Source: Paramoeba atlantica
Lineage: Eukaryota; Discosea
Assembly: GCA_977017575.1 (NCBI GenBank)
Contig: CDRNVI010000019.1
Location: 62,001 to 126,000, forward strand
Direction of reading: 5' to 3'
Length of the DNA: 64,000 nucleotides
A model generated the notes under the pieces. It made no database searches, had not been told where the DNA came from, and saw nothing but the letters and a program-made list of their open reading frames with translations. Positions 18,579 through 27,882 of the stretch are shown here, in pieces. The stretch's first letter is position 1; the number at the start of each line of letters is the position of its first letter. The position numbers were made by a program, and so were the translations under genes.

Positions 18579-19811
18579 CTCATTATCACAGGCTTCATAA
18601 GCACCTTGATACCGGGACCAAGCCCAGTGACAGGCATGCCCATTGGCACCGCAGATCAGTTCCCTCCTCCCCTTCTTGTCATCATTCTAGGTTTTCAAAC
18701 GTGAGACAAAACTCTAAGGGGCGTGGAATCTGTTGAGCATCTTTTATTAGATACTTCACACAGATGCGTAGCCGTAAAGGCATTGCATTCGAAATCCGTG
18801 GAATAATGAACGCAGTGCAAAACTGACCCGACTGCGCAAGTCGTATAAGGTGCGTCACACTGACGAATCCATTTTGTTTTTCTTTCTATCCATTTTTTTT
18901 TCTTTACTTCCAGTACCCTGGAAAGCAACACAGACAGCAGTGGTACTGTGTGATGATCAGCAATATTTGCTTACAATAATCATTAAATTTACGACTACGA
19001 GAAGCCAATCCTCAATGATCACTCGAAGTGAAGTGCCAACCGTCAGTCCCGAAGGACTTCGAGGTAAAGTGTAACCACCAACCGTCAGTTCCGAAGAACC
19101 CCGAGGTGAAGTGCCAACCGTCAGTCCCGAAGGACCTCGAGGCGAAGTATAACCACCAACGGTCAGTTCCGAAGAACCTCGAGGTGAAGTGCCAACCGTC
19201 AGTCCCGAAGGACCTCGAGGCAAAGTATAACCACCAACGGTCAGTTCCGAAGAACCTCGAGGTGAAGTGCCAACCGTCAGTCCCGAAGGACCTCGAGGCA
19301 AAGTAAAACCACCAACCGTCAGTTCCGAAGAACCTCGAGGTGAAGTGCCAACCGTCAGTCCCGAAGGACCTCGAGGCAAATAATAAATTGTTATTATAAT
19401 AATAATAATCGTCGACCGTGAGTCACAAATTTCCTCGAAGTAGTTCATTTTGGCGCCGAACGGTATGTTTTCCCCGGTCAGGGCCAAAACGAACCGGAAT
19501 AAAATCACTAATTTAGTGCCAGGCTCGGTTCCACATAGCATGTCAACATGTAAATAAAATTTATATCCTATCTTTGGGTCGGAACCAAGGATTATAGTGT
19601 GTATATTCAACAAACCTGTATGTTCAAACAAATCAGTATGTTCAACAAACCTGTATGTTTAACAAACGAAGAGATGGACAAATATATTAAAAAAAAAGTC
19701 GTACCTTATCGTACAATAAAACTCTTCACCCTCACACTTCGTCTTGTTAAGAAGACGACGCCGGGCTTGGGACCGGTATCAAGCGTGTTTATGAAGCCTG
19801 TGATAATGATA
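18579..19811. repeat. Unit framed by 45-bp inverted repeats, abutting the retroelement
   Basis: CATTATCACAGGCTTCATAA and the following TGATACCGG...CCAAGCCC at 18581-18630 recur in inverse at about 19761-19810, with a handful of differences. Between them lies unique sequence and a 351-bp tandem array (19030-19380). There is no recognisable protein. It starts immediately beyond the VIPER-like inverted repeat, so either the two are linked or one inserted at the edge of the other. Confidence 0.6.
19030..19380. repeat. Tandem array of 39-bp units in 78-bp pairs, with hairpins
   Basis: Four and a half copies of a 78-bp unit made of two related 39-bp halves. Each half has a small palindrome with CGAA loop: GTCC-CGAA-GGAC in one half, GTTC-CGAA-GAAC in the other, so the stems differ by a base pair that changed on both sides. 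A CCTCGAGG palindrome follows each. Because 78 is divisible by three, one minus frame stays open through the array, but composition and context argue against a protein. Confidence 0.85.
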
Positions 19812-20062
19812 GTTTTAAGAAAAAAAACGCACCTTTTGGACCACTCGAGGCACCCCTTCTTCGAAAGCAATTTGAAAACTCGAATTTCCCACATACATGC
19901 TTTTTTCAACTGGAAGCGTGTGATACGCAAGACCGTAGAGGAAGGAGGAGGCGAAAGGTAAGAAGCAGAAGGCAGAGCCGGTTAATGACGGGTTATACTG
20001 CGCCCAATTATTTTTATTTTGCACAAAGTTGTACGCGAAGAAGTTTATATTATAAACTATTT
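19812..20062. other. Spacer without a recognised feature
   Basis: Short open frames only; no motif recognised. Confidence 0.4.
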
Positions 20063-20819
20063 TATATACACCCATGGACAGAAGTGTGCCCCCGGCCTGG
20101 CAAATGTGAATTTTTTTTACCCGTTTTTTCTCATTTTTGCAGCATTCGAGAGATCTCGTTCCCCTAGCGAAGAGTTTTGCCGCCTTTGCTTCATAGGGAC
20201 CCCCTGGTACCCCCTGTTTCCAAAAAACATGGTTTAATTGCCCGTTTTTTTGGAACACAGTCAATTTCTCTAGTATATTATCTTTTTTCTCCCCGTTTTT
20301 TCTTCATGAGGACCCTGCCTCGCATAAATCATAAACGAAACATCGTTTTGTCGATTTCGGAGCGAACAGAGATAGTCAAACAGCATAAATCCACACAACT
20401 TTGTAGTTTTAAGCCACACAACTATGTAACCCTGACAAAGGCCACAGGAAAGGCGTTTAATGCTCTAAAACGTGCCCCACATAGATAGAAGGTGTTGAAT
20501 TCCATCAAATCTGTTCCTAAACGTATGCAAATAGTTATTCAGACCAATGGGGAGCATTGCGGATATTGATACTTCTTCCTTTTTTCTCATTTTCTCATTG
20601 AAAGGGTGATTTTTTTTCTAGATGTCTAATGCACCATTTTTTGTTTTTGGTCTACTTCGGGGTCACCACCAGAGCACCAGGGGGTCCCTATGAAAAAAAG
20701 GCGGCAAAGCTCTTCGCTAGGGGAACGAGATCGCTCGAATGCTGCAAAAATGAGAAAAAACGGATAAAAAAATGGCATTTGCCAGACCGGGGGCACACTT
20801 CTGTCCATGGGTGTATATT
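20063..20819. mobile_element. Inverted-repeat DNA element with 140-bp arms
   Basis: The block 20063-20206 (from TATACACCCATGGACAG to ATAGGGACCCCCTGG) is inverted at 20678-20819. The arms contain GAAGAGTTTTGCCGCC / GGCGGCAAAGCTCTTCGC and are about 90 percent alike by eye. The 470-bp spacer holds a possible transposase relic. A third, solitary copy of one arm lies at 44611-44715. A non-autonomous or decayed DNA transposon is the best reading. Confidence 0.7.
20304..20488 (+). pseudogene. Possible Tc1/mariner-type transposase N-terminal relic
   Basis: The plus-strand frame reads KRNIVLSISERTEIVKQHKS, similar to the start of the first helix-turn-helix of Tc1/Tc3 transposases (LSxxERxxIVxLHxxG), then degenerates. 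It lies inside the inverted-repeat element 20063-20819. Weak, motif-level similarity only; no DDE domain is present. Confidence 0.25.
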
Positions 20820-21477
20820 ATATTTCCTCCTTTCTCGTCTTTGTTGTCTATGAAGCCGAAAGAAGTGGAGAAATGCATTGCCCTGTATAAACTTTGGTTC
20901 AAAAGAACCACGTGGAAGGAACGTCTGCAATCATTACTCCTCTGTCCAAAAATTTGGGCAGTGCCTGCCGAATATAAATGAAAAGGAAAATGAAAGTGAA
21001 TTGTTTTATCATGCACTTATAGTGCAGAGATTTACACACCATGTCCTTATCCCGCATACGACGGGTGGATCATGTGAGGTTTCGTCCTCGCCGGAGGTGT
21101 GCGGGTGCGGAGAGCTGGCGTCCCAGGTGCAGAGAGCTCGGTTGTCATGTGCAGGTGCAGAGAGCCGGATGCGTAATCCCCATATTACAGTTTCGGGGGC
21201 AATCCGGGTGCAGAGAGCTGCGACAGAGCCGAGGTGCGGAGAGCTGGGCGACCGCCAGGTGCAGAGAGCCGAGTCTCGTCGGCGGAGGACACGTCTAGTG
21301 GTCCTCAAGGGAGGCCACCGTGACGCATGGCCCTCTCGGAGAGGAAAAAGACAAGTCGAAAAAAGCCGAGAAGGGGAAGCACACTCACTCCAGGGGAGTG
21401 AGTCGGGGAGGGGTGAAGGGGTGAAAGCGCGTCCCCTGCTTCAGCGACATGAGGGACAGTTCCGACTTTAGTGCCGG
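20820..21477. other. GC-rich block with degenerate GTGCAGAGAGC repeats
   Basis: Between about 21100 and 21275 the motif GGTGC(A/G)GAGAGC(C/T) occurs about six times at 20-45-bp spacing. The plus frame over it stays open (197 codons) but has no domain, is repetitive and runs against the local gene direction, so I do not call a gene. Confidence 0.5.
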
Positions 21478-21522
21478 CCGGCAACGGGCATAAAAATACA
21501 GTAAGAGCATGCCCGTTGCCGG
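21478..21522. repeat. Perfect 14-bp hairpin
   Basis: CCGGCAACGGGCAT (21478-21491) and ATGCCCGTTGCCGG (21509-21522) form a perfect stem with a 17-nt loop. It closes the GC-rich block. Confidence 0.85.
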
Positions 21523-21602
21523 GGAAAGAAAGGATTAACTAAGGAAAAAGTACCAAGGTACAGAAACTGTATCTTTCGAAAAAGAGGAACAATGTGAGCA
21601 AT

Positions 21603-21932
21603 ATATTTACTATCCCCCTTATTTAATAGGGCTACGTGTCACCCGCCCTTTAATAGGGCTATTTTGTCTGGAAGGCCAAAAATTATTTCTGGGAAAGTGC
21701 CAATAAGTTGTCGAATGCGCCGCGAAGCGGCGTATTTTCTTTTCCGCATCTACCCCAACAACCAAAAGTGTATCAAAAGGGAGTAGGACCCTGTTTCACT
21801 ACGATAAAAAAAGCACCGCGAAGCGGCGCCGATTTTTTTTCCATATTATTTTCCATCTCCACCCCCCCCCCCCACTTTATTTGGGCTTTTTGCCCAAAAT
21901 CGGAGTCCTATTAAATAGGGGGGGATAGTATA
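21603..21932. repeat. 330-bp C-tract element with two GCGG hairpins
   Basis: Left terminus TTTACTATCCCCC then TTATTTAATAGG; right terminus CCTATTAAATAGGGGGGGATAGTA in inverse. Two TTC/GAA-loop hairpins lie inside: 21717-21733 (GCGCCGC-GAA-GCGGCGT) and 21813-21830 (ACCGC-GAA-GCGGCGCC); the second follows TTTCACTACGATA and an A-tract, as in the 12.6-kb element. Confidence 0.7.
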
Positions 21933-23448
21933 TGAAAGAGGCAGAAGAAACAGCAACGGAGGCAGAAGACACAGAGTCATGAAACTTGATCCAAAGTTTC
22001 ATGAATATGTGAAGGAATGTGTGAAGTGAGGGGTGGTTTAAGGAGTGTGAATTAAGATGTATGTTGAAGACGGAGTCAAATTTTATTATTTTCATAATTA
22101 TTTGTGACAGAAGTGGAGTCCTAAGGAGGACTTGTGCTCGAAAATCTGGCATAAAAGAAAATTTTGTGACAAAAGATGAAGTTGTGTCTGAAAAATGCAT
22201 GAGCACGTTTTTCTATATACAGTATTGTATTTTTTAGGAATGGGTGCAACATAACCCGTCTGTAGCCGTTAATTCGATAGAGCGGTCTTTCTGTGGTAAG
22301 GTACGGTACTCACATACACCGTACACATGTATGTGCATGAGGACAAAGAGCGGACTGTGATATTGAATGCGTGATGTGTCCACAGCGACGACACTTGAGA
22401 TGGAGATAGTGACCCATGCTATCCTTCATGCGTGGATCATTTCCTTCGTGCTTTTGTCTCCAACGAGCGCACACAGGATCATCCGGTGAGCAAATTGCGT
22501 CCTACCAACAGGTCTGTACACTGGAACTATTTTAAATCGTAAATAATTTAGGAGGGAAGAACCTGTGTGTCTCCGAGTGGCTGAAGTCTTTGCTGGAGAC
22601 TGGGCAACGTAATGTTGTTGCACAGCCGCCTTTCTCCCAATGCGTTGTACGCCGCTCGGCGTTCTCTGCAGGACTGCAACTCACCAGTCTCGGGTGTAAT
22701 GTCCCGAGAGGAACTTTCCTCGTTTGTGGGAAGTGATGTGCCCCACCGTTTTCGGGAGCGAAGCACAATAGAATAAGGTTTGGTTGAATAAGAAAATTAG
22801 ATTTTCTCTAATAGATACCAAATTTCTCAAATAGAACTAAATAAATGATTTCAACAGACATGATTCCATTCTACATACGTTTCCATTGTCACATAATGTT
22901 TTCATTATCACTGGTTAACCATTAATTCATTGGTTAATTAATTAATTGACTATTAGGGTATGATTATCGTACCAATATTGCAGTATTGAAACATTCTCTC
23001 AATAGTACTCCATGTAACTAAACGTGCCGCATTGATGACCACTCTTTCCAACAGAAAATATCAATTTAAGCTCTTTTTTCGCGATCAGTTTAAAATATAG
23101 TTTAAAATATTTAGAAGAATATCAAATAGAAAGAAGATAAATGATGAATCAGATTGGGGCAAGATATTTTAAGATTTTTCAATTCGCAAGACTTTTTTGT
23201 ACTAACCTCTTATGAGAGTATAAATACTTATGATGATGGAAATTTCAAACTTCGACTAAACAGGGAATTGTCGACTCTTAAATTATGGAGGATATTACTG
23301 TAACCAATTAAAACATTTACAAAACAAATACTAATGCTAAACTCTACAAAAATTATATGCTGGGAAACATAGATTGTATTAGACAACAAAACTGTAGACT
23401 TCAATGGTTCGAATTTTAGAAAGAATACATGGGCACTTGTGTTTTCCG
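21933..23448. other. Gene-free stretch
   Basis: 1.5 kb with no convincing gene. 22250-22770 is moderately GC-rich with overlapping short minus frames of no known family; 22780-23448 is AT-rich. No tRNA, snoRNA or SL-RNA signature recognised. Confidence 0.45.
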
Positions 23449-24378
23449 CTAGCAAGAAAGCTCAAACACCATTGGGTGCATCGGTAACTTAACTTTATGC
23501 CAATTCGGATGGAGACGAGGTCTTCGTGCAATTTCAAAGAAATTTAATTGATTGCGTTCTTCTTCGTTCCGGGCATACCAGAAACACAGAGTATCAGACA
23601 TTACGGCTTTGTGTAAACTAATTATTCGGCGTACCTGATCTGACGTATGCACATGAACGAAAAACTGACCATCGGATCGCCCATGCATAGCATAAACTAA
23701 TGCTGGCTCAACTCCCGTAAGAGAGTGCACAAGACAGAAAATCGCCCTGGTTCCAATACCTCGCCTTGCCTGTGCTACGAACAACTTTTTAGTAGTTGCT
23801 TCGACCTGCCTTACTTCATAGCAGTCCAATGGAGGACAGGGAGATACGTCAGCAGCAGCAAAGCAATTCACTAAGTGCGGTGGCAATACGACACGGAGGC
23901 AAAACGGCGACAATTCTTCGAAATAATTCACAGTGGTTTGTAAAGAGCATGCGTAATGACTACAATACGGATGTGGCGTTGATACTTGTGTGTGGATGGG
24001 GTTCATGTGGGACTGGAACGCAGGAATAGGCCGAAAGGGCGGATATACGTCTGAAGGGACATACGGATTTTCAGTGGAATGGTCATTGGGCATGAGGGTA
24101 ACCTTTTCTTCCGGATATACGCGGTTTACGTATCCCAAGCTGCACACAATGGAATCATTCACATACGTCAACGGCGTCGAAAAATACATTGATGCGGGGT
24201 ATACTGTCGGGTTCGCGCTGTACGACGTGTTGACGTATGTGAATGGTTCCATGTGGGCAGTTTGGGATACAGAGACCGACACATCAGGATGAAAATAGTG
24301 TTGATCGCTACGGGGCCACATGAACGACGTTAAACAGGTATGTAAATAACTATTTCGATATAGCTTAGGCAGTTGCAT
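23449..24378 (-). CDS. Protein with a C-terminal RRM-like fold
   Basis: 309 residues. The first 150 are low in charge and rich in Tyr, Pro, Ser, Thr and His, with a repeated FTYVN/LTYVN/GYVN motif, a disordered region. The last about 110 fit RRM topology by reading: beta KKLFVAQ, helix TRAIFCLVHSLTG, beta PALVYAMHG, the RNP1-like strand GQFFVHVHT, helix SDQVRRIISLHKAVMSD, beta TLCFWYAR. It may bind RNA; trypanosomes have many such regulators. The ATG at 24378 has no AG between its pyrimidine run and the codon; the next ATG at 24321 lies behind better acceptors, so the true start may be there (290 residues). Confidence 0.5.
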   Translation of the reverse strand: MQLPKLYRNSYLHTCLTSFMWPRSDQHYFHPDVSVSVSQTAHMEPFTYVNTSYSANPTVYPASMYFSTPLTYVNDSIVCSLGYVNRVYPEEKVTLMPNDHSTENPYVPSDVYPPFRPIPAFQSHMNPIHTQVSTPHPYCSHYACSLQTTVNYFEELSPFCLRVVLPPHLVNCFAAADVSPCPPLDCYEVRQVEATTKKLFVAQARRGIGTRAIFCLVHSLTGVEPALVYAMHGRSDGQFFVHVHTSDQVRRIISLHKAVMSDTLCFWYARNEEERNQLNFFEIARRPRLHPNWHKVKLPMHPMVFELSC

Positions 24379-24708
24379 TTACCGAAGTATTGGAAAAAAA
24401 TGCAGAGCACGTTTCATAACACTGGTTAATTACTAAAATCGAAGTGAATGATACGTGGAATTTATACATGAATGTTTCGTCTAGACTCACGAAAGTATGA
24501 CGTCCGTGTGAGGTCGTTGATGAAATACATTGTAAAATTATACCGCAGTATTTGTTTTGGCGATAAGATGAAGCAATTCTTTTGTGACACGAAGTCCCAA
24601 ATATTCCGACAATCGTCTCTTAGTCCATTGCACTGGTAACGCGTCCACTACATGGTGAGCATTGCCCGTATCTATCCCTTTTGAAGTTGCAGGGTAAACG
24701 CCTCGATA

Positions 24709-27321
24709 CTACGATGCGACTTCCGACCTACGTTGAAAACCATATTTATAGTATAATACTGGGGACGCATCTTTTATCCATTCTGGAAGTATTGGAGCGC
24801 AGTGCATCATGAAATTTGCTTTTGTGCAGCGTAAGTGATGATACATAACGTATGTTGGCAACGGTCTCTTCTTTGCCAATGAACTAGAAGGGTGTATCTT
24901 GAGCTCCAGACCAGGTTTTGTCACATTCTCGTACGTATCTCCATAGCGTCTCAGTCTTGCGATGTTTTGAGCGTATCCACCAATCAATGATTTCATGACA
25001 TCACTATGTTCTTTGTAGCTCTTCACGAGTATATTCGTCCGATCTAATAATCTCAGCAGTTGGTTTCGAATATTACAGGCCCTTTGCAATATTCTGTATT
25101 GGACAAAATGATTAATACACCAACTTTCCGATCGACCACTATCTTCCCATTGTTCAAAGATTTCAAGGAATAATATCATATCACCGTGCCCCCGGTCGAA
25201 ATTAGCAATGGTAGATTGAAAAGCAGATCGGAGACGTGAATTCTGCCCTACTTGAAACAAACTCGTGTCCAAAGTTGCTAACAAAGCCACCACAATTGTA
25301 AGTTCATGAGAACATTCGTATTTTTCAGCGCGTACCAGCGACTTTGAAAGCCTAGGATCAAGTGGAAACTCCGCCATGCGCTTTCCTAAGGTAGTGAGTT
25401 CTCCGTCATCATCCAAAGCTTCAAGAAAGTGTAGATCTGTAAAAGCTTGAGTTATGTTCTCAGGACATGGAGAATCAATAAATTCAAAATCTAAAAAGTT
25501 TGCTACACCCAAAGCTTTCACATCCAGTACTAGGTGTGCTATGTCCGTCCGCTGCACTTCGGGGATAATGGCAAGCGCGAGGTCATTGTCATATGAGGAT
25601 CGCGTATACAGTCGGTAGCAAATTCCAGGCTTAGTACGACCTGCCCGACCACGCCTTTGCTCCGCTCCGGCCTGAGAAATCGGCACCACTAAAAGACGTT
25701 CCATATTTGCTTTCGAGTCGTACCACGTTTGTTTACAGAAGCCACAATCAACGACGTAAACAATTCCGTCGATAGTCAGCGATGTTTCAGCAATATTCGT
25801 AGCTAATACGACTTTTCGGGCTCCTTGGGGTGTAGGTTCAAATATTCGTCTTTGTAAATCGGAAGGAAGAGCCCCGTAAACAGGGAAAATAAGTATTTCA
25901 CGCAAGAAATGCTGCATAGATGAGAGTTTTTCTTGTATAATACCTTCACACCTTGTGATTTCCTCTTGCCCTGTCAAAAAAACAAGTATATCACCCTGCG
26001 GCTCGTGCTCATGAATCTGTAAAATAGTTGCCGCAGAGGCCTCTACATAATCTAGTAATGGAATTTGTGCAAATTTTACTGCTACCGGAAACAAACGCCC
26101 CGTGACGTGAAGAACGGCTGCATTTTCAAAGTAGCTGCTTAATTTTATAGCTTGTAATGTTGCAGATGCAATCACAACGGTTAAAGGATTACTTGTATTC
26201 CTCCTTACTCTCCAGGTTTCGCGAACGAATCCCAGCAGAACGTCAGTATGTAGCGCTCGCTCATGCGCTTCATCAATCACTACGGCCGACACGTTTTCCA
26301 GCATCGGATCGGAAATATACTCTCGTAGTAGCATACCATCTGTCATGTAAATAAGTTTTGTGTCTGGAGCAAGCCTTTCATCGAATCGGACTTTATAGCC
26401 CACGCTTGAGCCTAGTGCGACACCGCACTCATAAGCCACGCGGGCCGAAACGCTCATAGCGGCCACTCGTCTGGGTTGAGTACAAATCACACGCTTGGAA
26501 CCATCACACGTGTATCCAGTCTCTACCAGGTACTGTGGAATTTGGGTTGATTTCCCACACCCCGTTTCTCCCTGTAGAATGAGAACATGTTCGTCCTTCA
26601 GTCGTTTCAAGATTTCACTTCGATAATTATAAATGGGCAAGGTTTTACGAAAGTCATCGATACTGAGAATTTTTAAAGTATCTTCGGGTTCATCACGTGG
26701 TACTTGGTACTTTGAGTAATGATTGTATTTGTCACTAGTAAAAGCTATTTCATCTTGAAGAAGGGCTTGTACCGCGTGTTTGTCGGGAACAAAGGTCCTA
26801 GCAACAGTAGTAAGTTCGACGCCGGAAGCTTCTATTTTTTTCTGTTCTAGTAACTTTTGCTGCTGCAGGGCAGTTGTGGCATGGTAATCGTCAAAGGTTG
26901 CATCATCCCCCATTAGTGCTCCAACCTGTTTTTCATTTCTATCCCCCAAGCTTTCCAGTGACGTGGCTTGAGGAAGACGATACGATGAATCTCGAGTACC
27001 AGTGGGCTCAAAAGATTTCGCGATCGCGACGCTATCTATGACCTTACGATATTTTTCAAGCTCCACCGAAGAAAGTGGTTTATTCTTTATTTCGGCTTCT
27101 AAATATTCCGCAATTTTCGATTCTTCTTTGAAAACCCGTGGAGCAATTCGCGAAAAAAAGTTCTGACGAGACAAACTTTCCTGACGCTCCCAATCTGAAT
27201 CTTTATACGCTTTTGCATGTGCCCGCGGTGTGAGCTCGTGATCCCGTAATCTTTTCACCTGTTCCTTGCGAATCTCTCGCTTACGCTCGTTTAAATCTTT
27301 TATCCATTCATTTTCACCCAT
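24709..27321 (-). CDS. DEAH-box RNA helicase, Prp2/DHX16 type
   Basis: 870 residues with the full DEAH/RHA helicase plan: Walker A GETGCGKST (251-259), TQPRRVAA (281-288), DEAH (350-353), SAT (386-388), the QRRGRAGR arginine-finger motif, then winged-helix, ratchet and OB-fold domains (HPSSSL and TYVMYHHLRCTKANFM near the end). The N-terminal RVFKEESKIAEYLE and EIAFTSDKYN stretches resemble Prp2/DHX16 and DHX8 rather than DHX15. These enzymes remodel the spliceosome; in kinetoplastids splicing is mainly trans. The transcript has CCCTTTTTCTTTAG 25 nt before the ATG, a textbook acceptor. Prp2 versus Prp22/Prp16 needs a tree. Confidence 0.88.
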   Translation of the reverse strand: MGENEWIKDLNERKREIRKEQVKRLRDHELTPRAHAKAYKDSDWERQESLSRQNFFSRIAPRVFKEESKIAEYLEAEIKNKPLSSVELEKYRKVIDSVAIAKSFEPTGTRDSSYRLPQATSLESLGDRNEKQVGALMGDDATFDDYHATTALQQQKLLEQKKIEASGVELTTVARTFVPDKHAVQALLQDEIAFTSDKYNHYSKYQVPRDEPEDTLKILSIDDFRKTLPIYNYRSEILKRLKDEHVLILQGETGCGKSTQIPQYLVETGYTCDGSKRVICTQPRRVAAMSVSARVAYECGVALGSSVGYKVRFDERLAPDTKLIYMTDGMLLREYISDPMLENVSAVVIDEAHERALHTDVLLGFVRETWRVRRNTSNPLTVVIASATLQAIKLSSYFENAAVLHVTGRLFPVAVKFAQIPLLDYVEASAATILQIHEHEPQGDILVFLTGQEEITRCEGIIQEKLSSMQHFLREILIFPVYGALPSDLQRRIFEPTPQGARKVVLATNIAETSLTIDGIVYVVDCGFCKQTWYDSKANMERLLVVPISQAGAEQRRGRAGRTKPGICYRLYTRSSYDNDLALAIIPEVQRTDIAHLVLDVKALGVANFLDFEFIDSPCPENITQAFTDLHFLEALDDDGELTTLGKRMAEFPLDPRLSKSLVRAEKYECSHELTIVVALLATLDTSLFQVGQNSRLRSAFQSTIANFDRGHGDMILFLEIFEQWEDSGRSESWCINHFVQYRILQRACNIRNQLLRLLDRTNILVKSYKEHSDVMKSLIGGYAQNIARLRRYGDTYENVTKPGLELKIHPSSSLAKKRPLPTYVMYHHLRCTKANFMMHCAPILPEWIKDASPVLYYKYGFQRRSEVAS

Positions 27322-27346
27322 TTATCAGTACATATTAAATGCTTGA

Positions 27347-27362
27347 CTAAAGAAAAAGGGAA
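27347..27362 (-). promoter_or_regulatory. Putative trans-splice acceptor of the DEAH helicase
   Basis: Transcript strand reads CCCTTTTTCTTTAG with the AG at 27347-27348, 25 nt from the ATG. It is the clearest polypyrimidine-AG signal in the window. Confidence 0.55.
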
Positions 27363-27882
27363 TGTGTTACAACAATGAAATGATTGTATTCAAAAACTGT
27401 ATATTGAATTTTATAAAGATAAACTTGATAAGGTTTTGATCGTTGGCTCATCAAAAAAAAGTCAATTTGAGGAAGTTACATTGGTCTGTGTATACGTTCG
27501 GAGACTAAAATCTTAGGTTACGTAACTATAGAAAGTATTTAAACATTTTCTTATCAAACTCAAAAACAAATCATAAGTTGGCTACGCCAATAGACGGTAA
27601 GAATTTCACCAGCCTCGGGAACAATGTTTTTAAAGGTTCAAGCTATGCATAGGAGCAAAAAGAAATTGGTCACCCCAAATGATCAATGGGCAAATTTGTT
27701 TCTTAACTGCATCTTTAGAGACTGATATTCACTGCAGTTATTTGATGGTGAGAATAAAGGGCCGCACTGCGCATACATTCAAATATATACACTTACATAG
27801 TACTGTATTACATGTATGTACTTACATAGTACTGTAAATTAGGAAGCATTTGTTTACATTCGAGATATTCAACGAGAGCTGC
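27363..27882. other. Intergenic, AT-rich
   Basis: No gene seen. TACTTACATAGTACTGTA occurs twice in tandem near 27792-27837. Confidence 0.5.

Noticed and set aside
20878-21471. 197-codon plus-strand frame
   Set aside because: Composition is driven by GC-rich repeats, no domain, opposite to all genes.
22426-22768. Three overlapping minus frames near 22.5 kb
   Set aside because: Short, mutually overlapping, no family, no acceptor signal.
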